DNA from: Ptychodera flava
Taxonomy: Eukaryota; Hemichordata; Enteropneusta; Ptychoderidae
DNA: 64,000 bases
Reading direction: 5' to 3'
NCBI RefSeq assembly: GCF_041260155.1
Contig: NC_091943.1
Location: 17,969,283-18,033,282 of the forward strand
The notes under the pieces are model-generated. The model saw nothing but the letters and a program-made list of their open reading frames with translations. It ran no database searches and was not told the DNA's origin. Shown here piece after piece: positions 12,836 to 24,391 of this stretch. Within the stretch, counting starts at the first letter, position 1. The number at the start of each line of letters is the position of its first letter. Position numbers and translations under genes: made by a program.

Positions 12836-12938
12836 CTAAGTCTTCACTTTCATATTCTTCAAGCCAGTTTTGCTCATCAACTCTTTGGACATAAGTACAG
12901 TTTCTCTGGCAAGCCATTGTCTCTCTCACAATCTTCCA
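12836..12938 (-). pseudogene. SLC44 terminal exon fossil, unit A (frameshifted)
   Basis: The minus strand reads an acceptor CTGACAG and then LEDCERDNGLPEKLYL-, which corresponds to LEDCERHDGPPDKPYFMSKE in the 27743-27846 copy. One base is missing where TACTTCATG became TACTTATG, so the frame stops early. The old stop position (TAG) is still recognisable at 12836. No other SLC44 exon lies nearby on this strand, so this exon was carried along by the segmental duplication and is not functional. Confidence 0.75.
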
Positions 12939-12949
12939 CTGTCAGATGG

Positions 12950-13313
12950 AAAAACAGAAAGAGAAAGAGAGTATCAATGTTTGAGGTTAATTAAATACTC
13001 TGTCTTTGTTTACTGAATATGCACATTACCATGGCAGAATACAAGTTTTTTGTGCCTATTTTCATGTGTCAACATCTCTGGTTAAAATGCAGCCAGCAGT
13101 AGAGGGTTGCTATCTTTTGTTGCTGTGGAAGTTGTCATGAAAAACCGTGTTGTGCAAAGGTCAGTTAGGGTCATACAGGGTCTGCTGATACGGCACGTCC
13201 ATTATATGCAAATCAGATTTCTGTAGATTTCCAGTGGAAGATTAGGGGCACTTGTATTGTTCCTTAACTTGGTTTTTTGATACATAGGAGTAAGTTAAAC
13301 ACGAACACTTCAG
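12950..13313 (+). promoter_or_regulatory. Putative promoter and noncoding exon 1 of TRIM gene A
   Basis: All three TRIM units keep a strong donor, TTCAG|GTAAG, here after base 13313 (38478 in unit B, 54425 in unit C). The preceding ~300 bases are also conserved. Units B and C have a matching acceptor just before the ATG, so I infer a 5' UTR exon ending here. The transcription start is not located. The stretch CATTATATGCAAATCA (about 13199-13215) contains a TATA-like and octamer-like motif; the octamer is not kept in B or C. Confidence 0.45.
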
Positions 13314-14239
13314 GTAAGCTTCAAAATGTACACTATGCATTTCACCTCCAAGGTGTGAGTTTTGATTATGTTTCACTGAAGTTAGAGAAATGTGTGGTCT
13401 TTTGAAGGTCACCTATAGTATGGAAGGACAGTGTGCATTTGACGCCATACGGTATGATATGCTTGTGTTCCATGTGTTACTGGTTACTGCAACTTTCCAC
13501 TAAAATATGTAAAAACTAATACACGGGGTATGTGTATTCTGCATTTGCAAGAGGTACAAGTTCAACTGAACAGACATTCAACAGGTTGACATACAGTAAT
13601 TTTATGAGTGTTTCAACATTACAGCAGTGTTAACTGTTGTTGGAATGACACACCCATTCACCAGTCACAGGCACATAGAGAAACGCTACAACACTGATCA
13701 TGATTAAGATTTTCAACATATCTTGAACTGAACTTGTGTTATTGGCCAGGGTTAGAAAAACTTACAGGATTATATTTTGAAGCACAGATATAGGTAGCAA
13801 ACTACACTGGGATGTAGGTTATAATGTAGATTTTGTTATGCATAAAGTCACCAGGAAACGAATTGCTAAAAAATCCATAGAGCTGACCTAATTATGCACA
13901 CCATAGAGACATAAAACATTATGGCTACGGTTAAGATGTTCAACATACATGTATCTTAAAAGTTCAAAAGCACATGGTGTTGGTAACTGAACTACTGCAG
14001 GATCTCAGATACTGATCAGTTGATAGGATACAATAGGTACCAGGAAAACTCCAATTGTACCATAAACATGAATGCATGACATGCTGATAGAGAAATTTTT
14101 AGCTGTAGCGTGAAACTTGTTCAACAAATTAAAATAAACTGTAATATATTTATACAGATATGTGCAACATAATTTATAGGATTTTACATGAACAATTTTT
14201 ATTGTTTTCTGTGAACTTCTTAGACCGGCAAATACAGTC

Positions 14240-15350
14240 ATGGCATCGTTAGACTTTGGTGAAAAACTGCTGACTGACATTGATGACAAGGTATTGCTGT
14301 GTGCAATTTGTATGGAGCGTTTCAAGTCACCGAAAATACTGCCTTGTCATCACACATTTTGTGAACATTGTCTCACAAAATGGGTCAAAGCAAAGAAAGG
14401 TCGTCTGGTATCATGTCCAACATGCAAGGGTAAATGGCCTTTACCCTCTGGAGGGGTACCAGCTATCACCAGCAATCGATTTTTGAATGACCTTTTGGAG
14501 GTTATCAGCAGCAACGCCCGTCCTGAAAGCATAGCTGAAACGATGTGTGAAGGGTGTAAGAAACCGGCCAAGTACTGGTGTGGCGACTGTGGTGGACATT
14601 TTTACTGCAATCTCTGCATACAGACTCATAAAGTAGCAACAGTCTTGCAAGATCATGAACCAATGACAGTTGCAGAGTACAATGAGAAGATGTCAACACA
14701 GCACTTCAGAATGACTCAGCCAAGATTCTGCGATAATCACCGTAGTACTAAATTAGAATTCTACTGTGATACCTGTCAAGTGCCAATATGCCATAAGTGT
14801 ATTGTAGTTGACCATCCATCACGAAATCATGAGATGTTGTCACTGGAGTCAGCACTGGAGAAGTATATGCCAGATATGAAAGCATACTCATTGAAAATTG
14901 CTCAGAAAATTAGTGATTTAAAATTAAGAAAAGACAGAGCATGTGGTGTCCGACAAGACCTGGATGTCAACAGGTCGAAGGCTGAACAACAAATAAATAC
15001 GCTGTGTGAAAAATTAATTGATGAAATTAAAAAGCAACAAATGAAAATGTTTGGTCAAGTTGATGATATCTACATACCAAAATGTAAACAAAGTGATGCC
15101 AATATAGAACTTCTGGAACACAAAATTGCCAGTGCAGAAAGTATGCTTTCATATCTGAACCATCTCTTGACTTTTGGTGGAGCTGTGGACATCATGATGG
15201 CACAAAAACAGATGAAAGATCAACAGCAGCACTATGATCAGACCAATGTACATTGTGGTGACAGTGACAGTGACCTGGTTTTCACAGAAAATCCTGACTG
15301 TTTACATATTGATCTTGGTGTTGTCAGAGGAAATCATCTGACCAAACAAG
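14240..15350 (+). CDS. Gene A exon 1: RING, B-boxes, coiled coil
   Basis: Encodes residues 1-370 plus one base. The donor is CAAG|GTATGT; without splicing the frame ends two codons later (Met, stop). A intron 1 differs from B and C: it has lost about 1.1 kb and gained about 2.1 kb of transposons. The 5' UTR acceptor used in B and C (TTTTCAG) is TTTTCTG here (14206-14211). TTCTTAG, ending at 14223, could substitute. Confidence 0.9.
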
Positions 15351-18300
15351 GTATGTAAATTACCATAACCAGTAAAGGTAATTTTGAAACAAACTGGAAG
15401 GAAGTGCACAGTGGTAATTACTGTTGAGTTTGCATCAGTTTTAAGCAGGTCATGAAGCTGTTACGATGAAAATGTGTTGGGTTTGTTGGTTGTATTTAAG
15501 CAGTTTACATGATTTGATAAGCTTATATATACCGGCAAACGAGGTAGCCAAACACACACATACATACAAGACTGACATTTGTTTTCGTATTGAGTGCTTC
15601 CTTTCCCTAGGAAGCACCAGATATCTGTTAAAGGTTATTTGAATGATAATAAACTTGTGCATGATGTTATTGCCACGGGTGAACATGGCTCAATCAGCAT
15701 TATAAATTTAATAGTCGCGCCAGCGGCTTACTGACCACGCATGCGCATATTCATAATATACTATGCGACTAACCGGAAGTGTACCCTACCTTCATGGGCG
15801 CCGCCATGTTTTTTTGAGTACTCGTAATAAACAAATACAAAACGTGCTCTCTATTATTTTATAACATGCCATTAATAAAATATATCTTTTTTATTAGCGA
15901 GTAATTATTATTATCCACCCTGTCGCTGATACAAAATTTCTTATCACGCCTAAAAATTAAAAGAAGAGAGAAAACTGTCGTGCATATGAACGAGAACATT
16001 CGCAAAGAATGCTGGGATTGAATCTTAGAAAGGTGCCCTCTGTGTCAATAACTATGTGCAAAATTTACCCGTTTTTAGAAGTAACGCTGGTTTTCAGCTT
16101 ACAATATCGGAAGTTGGGCGGTACAGTTACTATTGCAAAGTTAATGATGGCACAATACGTCCCTTGTTAAACACAATAGATAGTAATCATGGTAAAAATT
16201 GCAAATTTATGTCAAACTTTTTTACACATAACAGAAAATCTATACCTACAGGGTCTGACATCGTGTACGTGAACTGTCATCAGAGGGTAAACCGGTCATA
16301 CTTGTACAAACGTATATAGAAAGTAACAATTAATTCTATTTTATCCTTTATAATTACTAATCATGAATTGATACAAATAACATTTTTAATCTCAACGCCT
16401 GGCGCGACACCAAGGGCTGAGCCCCAGTGTTCTCCCTAGGATTTTTTTACAAGAGGGCGAAGCCCGGGGCGGAGACGTGGTGCGAAGCACCACAAGCGAC
16501 CGCGTAAGCGGTCGCGGGGGGAGGTCAGGAGGGGGGTGTCCCCCCTCCTGCCATTGGAGCTTTTGAAAAACAGAGATTAAAATGGTGTTATTTGATGGCA
16601 CTTGGGGAGTATTTATTTCAGATTTTTTTCGTATAAAAAACTCAAAGGAAAAGAAATCTAAGACGGTGTTCCACAACTTTTATTCCAGTTCAGTGATTTC
16701 AATGAAGATTACATTTTTTGAAAACGAAAACATAAGCTTAGCGACAGACATACATTTATTCTTATCACCACAGGGGCTCATAAGTGGCTATATAAGTCAA
16801 TATTACAGCGTTTTTCTTTCTTTTTCAATGTTACAAATAAACTAGCTGAGCCTGAAGAGCACAACACTTGTGTAGCTGTCTTTTGTGTAGCTTGTATTGG
16901 CATGTATAGTGCGCCCTCAATAGGGAGTGTGATTATATGTAAATGCGACCTTTAGTTCCGTGACCTCTAGCCATGCCTACTTCCCTCTCCAAATGGCCGG
17001 CCATGCGTACAGACGTCGCTGTGTTTACTGACGTCGCTGTGTTTACTGTACTAATTTCCCTTAGTACAGTAAGCATAGCGAGGACAGGAAGTAGGAATGG
17101 CTAGAGGTCACGGAACTAAAGGTCGCATTTACATATGATCACACTCCCTATTGAGGGCGCACTATACATGCCAATACAAGCTACACAAAAGACAGCTACA
17201 CAAGTGTTGTGCTCTTCAGGCTCAGCTAGTTTATTTGTAACATTGAAAAAGAAAGAAAAACGCTGTAATATTGACTTATATAGCCACTTATGAGCCCCTG
17301 TGTTATCACCATAGCACTCACGTGTTCTCATCCTCCGGCGGAGCCTAAAATAGGTCGTTTTGCTTTGGGAAGGAATACACAAGCGAAATTCTAACCTCCT
17401 AAAAAAACTTCAGTGTACTCTGCTGTCCTTGGTTCGGCTCAAGCTCCTGGGCATGTTTACTCAGCTATAAAGTCGGTTACCTAATGCACGGTCCCTATGG
17501 AGGGACCGTGGCTAACGATACGTTACGGCCTGAGCCATGCAAACATGGCTGCCATCGATGAGTTGCACATGGGCTTATGATCTCGGATGACATCACAAAC
17601 TCGCGAGATTTGCAAGATCGATGCGAATTACGTTTGCAGCCTGCAGGATCGACGATCACGCTTGCATTTTGCTTGTAAATAACTGTCAACTTTTTTCCCG
17701 TACATTTTATTGTTTTATTTTTCAAAAAAAAATAAATCTTTTTCATTTCTGGCAAGGGGGCGCTCGGAATTTACAAGAGGGCGCCACGCCCCTGTTACCT
17801 TATTCAGGGAGAACACTGAGCCCTATATAATATTATGATATTGCAGAGTTCTGAAAAACACCTAAAGCTACCAATCTGTGCCTTTAATACGTGTGCAGGT
17901 AAATCAATAAAATCTGAAGAGGAAAGGAAAAATAGAGATAGGATGGAGACAATCACTGATCAACTCCAGGTGCAGAGGGAACAGAGAAGTGTGACTAAAC
18001 AAACTAGCAACACTAGTACTGGACTTAAAGCGATTGGAGGGCGTGAACTTGGCAGTGTTGAAACGAAAGAGACACAGCCTGAGCTACTTCCAGTACGAGC
18101 CAAACATCATCAGCCAACAAAAGAAATCCAGCAAACAAAGAGAGAAACAAAGGTTACTAAAACCAAGCAATCAAATCTGCCATGTGTGTTTGCAGATTCA
18201 CCAGGTAAGTGTACTGAATGAAGTTGATAGTTATTTAGTGCAAGACCTAACTTTTGATACTTTGACTGGATTTTTCACATATGGCAATCGATATTATCGA

Positions 18301-21131
18301 GGGAAGGGAATGTTTGGTTCTGGGATTTATAAAGGCAACATTAATCAGGTTGAAAGGAATTAACATTTCTCACTTAATGTCATGCACTGAGCTTGTTTAC
18401 AGCACTGTAATGTGGTAAGTTACAGTTAATAATAATAATCTTTATTACCCTTAATCATATTAATATTACAATTCAGTAATGAATGTACATCTGAGTTGTG
18501 CTGTGATAAAGGGTAAACGGAAATGGAAAATAGCAAATGCTAGTCTAGTCCGTTCCCAAAGCCACTTGATGTTAAAGCAAGAAAAAGAAGAAGAAACAAG
18601 AAAAACTGTAGTATATCGAGGGTAGTGTAACACGAAAGTAGCTGGACTGCAAAGTAACCTAATTGTAACAAAGTAAATAAGTGAATAAAAGAAGAACTAC
18701 ATAAATAAATATATAACTAAATAGATACCTTACTAGTAAGTAAAAATACGTAAAAAGAAAACCATAAAAAACGTATAGAAAATATATATATAATATATAT
18801 TTAAATATTTAAATATATATTGTTGTTGTGTAGTGTATACACATTATATAATATAAGTTGATAGCACCACAACTATGCAGAGAGGATCTAGCTGGAAATT
18901 ATTGAAGCGGATTCGTTTTTCAGGTTAAGCCAGATAGGTAGGTTGGTTACTCATTTTAAGTATAACAAGAGAAATATGAGTAAATATTTCATTTTAAACT
19001 GAAATCTACAAGTGTTGCCATGGAAACATTGCCTTCCTTAATCGAGTGAATGCAAGCAGAACTCATGAAGTTTGTGACATCTGTTCCAAAACTAACGAGT
19101 TCTAGGTGAGAATGGCAAATCTTTTGTTATCAAAGTCAGTTTTTTTTAAATTATCAATGCATATTGTTGCCATGGTAAATGGGCATTAAAATATCAAAAT
19201 AACAAAAATTAGTCATGATTTGAATTGACCCTGTTAAATTGCCATTGTGCAGCAGTTTGATTTATATCAATATCTGTTCTCAATTTAAATCTACATTAGC
19301 TAACACAGCTTATTGTGATGACATTTATTTCAATTTCATTACATTTATTGGCTTTTGACCTTTGACCTTGCGTTCAACTGGACAAAGTCAAGGATAAATC
19401 TAGGACAAAAGTTAAACAACCAAACAGGTATATCTATTTTCAATTTAAAAGCTACATTAGCAAACACAGCTTACTGTTACGAAGTGAATTTCAATTTTAC
19501 TGTTTATTTGCTTTTGACCTTTGACCTCGTGGTCCAATGGACAAAATCAAGGACAATAGTTTAATGACCAAATAGGTTTAGCCTTCCATAAGACGTTCAG
19601 AGATATGTATCCATAGTATGTGTCTTGTAATAAAGTCTTGATATGAAGAATGTACTTGAAAGACTAACATTTCTTACATTCTGAAAATGATAATTGTAAG
19701 AAATACAAATTTGTATCGTTGCCATGGTAAAAGGACAGTAAACTACAGAATAGCAAAATTCAGTAAAGTTAAGCATTTTCTCTGTTGAATTGTCATATTG
19801 ATGAACTTTGATTTATATCAATATCTCTGTTTATAATTCCAAACCATCAGCAAAACACAGCTTATTACTAGTAATTCAACAACTGCTTTGCCAGTTTTAA
19901 CCTTTGACCTCTTTAACCCTGAGGTCAGTTTGAGAAATTTAAGTCTGACAGGTCAAGGTCCTAATTCCAGACAGATAACCCAACATGTTAAGCCTTCCAC
20001 AAAAAAATCAAACGAAAGTATCCATAGTACATGCACTCTGCCAAAATGGCATTTCTATTCTTAGTCTAGCATGTTAAAAAAACAAGTTTTAAGAACACAA
20101 ATTTACATTGTTGCCATGGTAAAAGGACATTCAAATATGGAATTACAAACATTTGTAAAATTGAGTATTTAACTTGATGAATTGTCATTTTGATGCATTT
20201 TGAACTGCGTTGATATCTATTCTTACTTTCAAGCTGTCTTTGTGTGAACAGTTTGTTACGCTGCAAATGCATTGCAATTCCACTCTGCTGATTGCTTGTT
20301 TTAACCTTTGACCTTACAGGTGGCTGGTCAAAATTCAAACTGGAGGGTCAAGGTCCTAGTCCAGGACAGAAGTTCAACAATCCACAAGGTTTAACATTCC
20401 ACAATGACAAACTTCTGGTGTGTGACAAAGGCAACAATGTTGTTCAGATACTGAACCAGGACTACACATGTGAAAAGGTGCTAGGAAGTTTCAGCGGTCA
20501 GTTGGCCAAACCATTCCAGCCACAGTCTGTAGCAGTCTCTCAGGACAACCACCACTACATACTTGATGACAGTAATTTGCAAATTATTGTCTGTGATCAA
20601 AATAATAAAGTTATAAGAATAATTACTTTACCTGGAGACACAAATCCCAGGTGCATAGCTCTCTTGAGAGGGTTTGTTTTGGTCACTGATGTCAAAGGTC
20701 ATAGGTTACTCAAGTACACCATGAATGGTCAATATGTTGGAGAGATTGGTAGTAAAGGTATTGGCCGTACAGAATTCAACTCTCCCTACTTTGTCGCTGT
20801 CAACAGTAGGGATGTCATCATGGTGTCTGACTATTGGAATTACTGCATCAAGTGTTTTGATGCTGATTTCAATTACCTGTACCAATACGGTGAGAGAGGT
20901 ACTGGCGATAGTCAGCTGTGCCTCCCATACAGCATTGCCGTTGATGGCGCTGACAATGTTTATGTTTGTGATCAATTCAATCATAGGATTTCGATTTGGA
21001 GTCGAGATAGGACTTTTATAGGTCATCTGTTCCAACATCAAGTGAGAGGCCCCTGCTACATTGCAGTCAGCCGAGACAGAATCTGTGTTAGAGGGGTGTG
21101 TGACGAACACATCACAGTATTTTCTAAGTAG
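14240..21131 (+). CDS. TRIM-NHL E3 ubiquitin ligase, gene A (3 coding exons)
   Basis: Join 14240-15350, 17899-18204, 20320-21131; all junctions are phase 1 and all splice sites GT-AG. The product is 742 residues, close to the usual TRIM2/TRIM3 length. RING C3HC4: C21, C24, C36, H38, C41, C44, C59, C62. B-box1: C103, C106, C114, C117, C123, C126, H130, H139. B-box2: C164, H167, C176, C179, C184, C187, H192, H197. A helical coiled coil spans about 200-335. The linker 371-472 is rich in Lys, Glu, Gln and Thr and takes the place of the filamin domain of TRIM2/3/71. The NHL propeller covers 473-742. Family knowledge: the RING recruits E2 and the NHL domain binds RNA or protein targets; the target here is unknown. 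The ATG is chosen because all three paralogues share it and its AGTC/TAGTC context. Confidence 0.88.
15714..16408. mobile_element. Element with GTCGCGCCAG inverted ends
   Basis: GTCGCGCCAG (15714-15723) and CTGGCGCGAC (16399-16408) are perfect inverted repeats, and the left flank leaves the sequence shared with genes B and C a few bases earlier. The interior has no recognisable gene. The target duplication is not clear. Confidence 0.5.
16425..17818. mobile_element. DNA element with CAGTGTTCTCCC ends
   Basis: The left end CAGTGTTCTCCCTAGG and the right end CAGGGAGAACACTG are inverted. Both sides are flanked by AGCCC (16420-16424 and 17819-17823), a likely 5-base target duplication. Both sub-ends carry 'ttacaagagggcg' motifs. 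It contains a second, foldback element at 16769-17302. Confidence 0.7.
16769..17302. mobile_element. 534-bp foldback element nested in gene A intron 1
   Basis: Long inverted arms begin CACAGGGGCTCATAAGTGGC on one side and end in its complement on the other. They pair almost continuously down to TTACTGTACTAA / TTAGTACAGTAA (17043-17054 and 17061-17072). The direct repeat TTATCACC occurs immediately outside both ends (16762-16769 and 17303-17310), consistent with a 7-8 base target duplication of hAT or Mutator type. It has no coding capacity. Confidence 0.88.
17899..18204 (+). CDS. Gene A exon 2: charged linker
   Basis: The acceptor is TGTGCAG| and the donor CCAG|GTAAGT; 306 bases, phase 1 to phase 1, encoding residues 371-472. 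The first residues (GKSIKSEE) and the last (SNLPCVFADSPG) are conserved in B and C, while the middle varies. The composition is Lys/Glu/Gln/Thr-rich and probably unstructured. I see no filamin-type fold and cannot assign a function. Confidence 0.85.
18427..18825 (-). mobile_element. Probable LINE 3'-end fragment in intron 2 of gene A
   Basis: About 400 bases starting AATAATAATAATCTTTATTA are absent from genes B and C at the same position (the 'gtggtaagttacagtt' / 'gttgatagcacc' neighbourhood). A plus-strand AAT/TTTATT start is typical of the 3' tail of a minus-strand LINE. No protein fragment was recognised. Confidence 0.45.
19145..20310 (+). repeat. Degenerate tandem copies of the NHL-exon boundary in intron 2
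   Basis: Repeated units contain 'ttgttgccatggtaaa.gg.ca', 'attgtcat.ttgatg...tttgatttatatcaatatct', then (T)TGACCTTTGACCT. Each is followed by a degenerate copy of the first ~80 bases of the NHL exon. The copies start near 19352, 19511 and 19907; the functional exon is at 20320. The second of these is a shorter partial unit. The TGACCTTTGACCT motif is on the other strand AGGTCAAAGGTCA. The same array occurs in gene C. Confidence 0.75.
20320..21131 (+). CDS. Gene A exon 3: NHL propeller
   Basis: Acceptor CTTACAG|; 812 bases to the TAG stop at 21129-21131, encoding residues 473-742. NHL hallmarks recur: F..P.G/S(V/I)AV, (V/I)CD..N..(I/V)Q(I/V), G..G.G..EF..P, and (V/I).V(C/S)D..N. Compared with gene C about 54 of 270 residues differ by hand count, 22 of them in the last 54. 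A long minus-strand open frame over this exon is a shadow of its codon use. Confidence 0.9.
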
Positions 21132-23333
21132 ACAGAAACACCAAGATGATGTGTATGTCTGCATTTCATCAAAATATTGCATTTCTGTCAAAAACTTTTG
21201 GCGCCATGCAATTTTCCAATTATCACTCAAGCGTGACGACGAACGAATCGCACCTTTAACATCATGTTTACATTCCAAAAACCATCTATTTCTCACATTT
21301 AGAAAGATAGTTTTTGTAAAATGTTATTCTATGTTGATGTCGCCTCATGTCTAGAGTAGATATAAGCCCAAATGATGTTGTTTTCTGATAATTTTAACTC
21401 AGAAAATTTAGGAACTTTGACCAAGGTGTGCCAAACAATCAAGTTACGTTTCCGTATTTGACACGCAAGGCCCAAGGCGCTGCGTGATGCAGTTCTGTGA
21501 ACAGATGAAATGAAGTTGAAAGGATCACATTTTGTAGACAAAATACTGAATGAATGCTGTATATTTGTTACAGTCGCTTCACCTCTTGGGTACAAATATC
21601 CCATAGGTGAGGTATTTCCAACAATTTAAAGATACAAATATGTATAATTTTGACGTGATGGGTGTCTGAAGTGCGGTATACACCCAGGGTGTACACTGCA
21701 TTATTACCGATCCCATCTCATCCTATAAACCCTACTAGACTAGGGCGACTCAACAATTGTGCGTGCAAAACGGATTTTGAAAAAATACCTGTGCATCTGC
21801 TGATGTCTCTTTTGATCTGGGATGGTAATATTTCCACTCAATAGTAATTGATTCTGTCATTGTGAACGACATAAATGAGAGAGCCAGCACCACTCACCCT
21901 ACGCCATTGCGGTTTACTGAGCATATGGCTGAACTGAACGTCATGAGTAGAGGGCGCTGGTTGTGACTACATGACCAGGACTATGACTGAGCCAACGTAC
22001 TGAGATGAAAGGTTACATAGTTTTACGTGAAGCTTTTGAAGCTTTGGGTAGCAATTTTCAACGTTTTGGAGAATTTGAGTGCGCAATATTGTAGTTTAAA
22101 CAATAGTGTAGATGTACGATTTAATTTCTGTCACAACATATGAAACACGACCTTGTTTACTTTTGTTTGTAATTCGAAACTGTACTCTACTAGCATTACT
22201 GATACCACAGTACCGCAGTCCCTCTATCCAGAAGGACTGTGCTAATACATTTTGTGAAATCGGTGAACAAAGTTTCGCCAACATTGAAGTAAGGGCAAAA
22301 CGATCCGTCAAAACAACTCGAGAAACATGATTTTTAGCTAACACCATTTTAGTAACTATATTCAAGTTCAATAAGTTTGCTTTGAAATTTGATGTCAGTG
22401 GCTACAGCGGGTCGAATCAATCTTTTGAAGTTGTAGACTTTTTGTCGCAAGCATGCAAGAAGCATTTTCTTTTATATTAAAAGGTTTTAATATTTCCTAT
22501 AGCATAAACATTCGATCGGAAAGATTCTAACACCCATGTCTCTTACCATACAAGTGCAAGAGCATGGAGTTGAGTTTCGGAATTTCGCTTTCTCATTCGT
22601 GAAGTGTGTAAATTCTAAGTCCGGTACTGCTCGTCGATCGGCTTTTTATGAACAGCGCCCTCTCAAGTTCAGTTTGTATAAATGCTTTCGTTTTGGATTC
22701 GAAGTCTATTTTAGGCAAGATGCCTTAACGATAATATCATGCGTTTAATACGTTGTCATTAAGCGTATTTCACAGTTTAGGAATATGATACAGTGAGAGT
22801 GAAAGTGTAGAAGAAAACTGTATCATTATGACTAGATATGATGAATACAACAGGTAATTTTAGAACTATAAAGTAAACGGTAGTCCAGTAAACTGGTGAT
22901 AGTTAGTTTCTAAAGTTGCCCAGTTATTTTTCAGTCTGTGTGCATTTATACCTTTGTCATTTATTTCTATTGAAGTTCCAATATCAAAGTTCATATAACT
23001 CTAAGTATTAGTCTAATGTTAGTTGTACATGCTGTACTTTCCTGTTCCTTGTTGAATTTTCCTATCATAGTGTTTTACAATTTACACTAACACAATTCTC
23101 AGTGATGTCACAATCTTTATATCAAAGGTGGTCTTGCCTGTGCGAGTGGAGATTTAAGTCAGTACAGACGTTTGAGAGGTTTATCATGGCAATTACCTTT
23201 TTGTATATTATCTCTATTATCTGATTATTGAGACTTGGTGATTGGCATTGGTGACTTTGCTTGTTATCATGAAATTTTATAACAAGTCTTTCTGAATTCT
23301 ATTTCTGATGTATAAACTCTATTTGCAAATAAA
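21132..23333 (+). other. Gene A 3' UTR and flank, poly(A) signal at 23328-23333
   Basis: The first ~230 bases after the stop are nearly identical to those after gene C, and the whole stretch has counterparts in units B and C. AATAAA at 23328-23333 sits in the conserved context 'aaataaaacctttgtacgttgatt', also found at 44356 in unit B, so it is the best candidate poly(A) signal. No open frame here is supported. Confidence 0.55.
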
Positions 23334-24391
23334 ACCTTTGTACGTTGATTTTCAGTTTGCTTTATTCACAGCAAACGTAAACAGCAATGAATGACCAGAT
23401 TTAACGGCTGGTAGAATTTTTCTACATTTGTATCTTTTCACTCCACAATAATTGGTACAGCGTGCATTCAAGAATTAACATTGGCCGTAGCTTCATTTCT
23501 GCAAGTTCTATAGCCTGTCAATTTTTTTCACTATTATTAATTATATATATTATAGCTTTGTCAATACCAGCAAATTTTATGATGTTATCAACAAAAATTA
23601 TTACTGAAAATTTATCCGATTATCAAGCATTTGAGTCCAAATGTTTTCTACATCTACAAATTCACTAGCAAAGCTAAAGCTATAAAATATTAGCAATAAA
23701 AAATGCACCCCCTACCGACCCATATCAGACTCCAACCTAACAAAATTTGCACTCCATAACGTATCTGGCTTCGCCTTGTACATTATCATGATGTCGGACA
23801 AAGATAGCTTTTGTCCATTATGGGCTGGGAGGAGGAACATTATTGCTTAGGCCAAAAAAAATTAATAGATTTGTTTCTGGTCATCGACATGTGGTAAAAG
23901 TGATGTGACGACGTGATTTTTTTTTCAATTGTTTTTTATTTTTGGTGGAAATTGATACATTTTTCCCTTTTTTTCCATACGGGCAAATGAAAAACAGGAA
24001 AAAAAAGAGTTGACGCGCTCACTTTGAAGTGATGCGGGCGGTGACTAGAAACAAATCATTTTTTGGCCTTAATCATTTATTATCAGTATTATTAATTTTA
24101 GTGTTATATCAATATATAAAATGTCAATTGGTTGTAAAATAAGAACCTTTAACTGTGTTCTGGCTTACATCTCTTCTGTTCTACTTCCAATATGCACAGC
24201 ATTCATGTTTCTAATTTCTACAAATAGCTCAACCATCAAACACTGCAGTCCAACTGATGCATGATTTTAGTACTTAATATCTATAAGGACAGATTTAATG
24301 ACCCTCAGAGAACTTTATTTCCATACTTTGAGATTAGACATACAGGAAAGAAAGTTGAAAATAAGTAACTTTGTAATGGTCAGTGTCAACA
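23334..24391. other. Duplicated flank with a small insertion, no gene
   Basis: Matches 46.07-46.55 kb in unit B except for an insertion of about 0.5 kb (roughly 23545-24080), which contains the MITE at 23850-24068. No gene is seen. Confidence 0.5.
23850..24068. mobile_element. Short MITE with GGCCAAAAAA ends
   Basis: The segment starting GGCCAAAAAAAATTAATAG is matched by its complement ending ATTTTTTGGCC, with arms of about 30 bases that include ATTTGTTTCTGGTCA. It is flanked by TTA-like sequence. The unit B flank lacks it. Confidence 0.65.

Larger units (their letters stand above)
15351..17898 (+). other. Gene A intron 1 with nested transposons
   Basis: The start and end align with intron 1 of genes B and C. 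In those genes the sequence before the polypyrimidine tract runs straight from 'ctcaataagcat' to 'gatattgcagagttct'. Here about 2.1 kb (roughly 15706-17826) is inserted at that point, made of the elements listed separately. Confidence 0.7.

Noticed and set aside
13199..13215. Octamer ATGCAAAT as a conserved TRIM promoter element
   Set aside because: Present only in unit A; B and C read ATGCTAAT, so it is not a shared regulatory site.
20706..21296. 196-residue minus-strand open frame over the gene A NHL exon, with counterparts over gene C
   Set aside because: Antisense shadow of a conserved coding exon; no splice or start context of its own and no recognisable domain.
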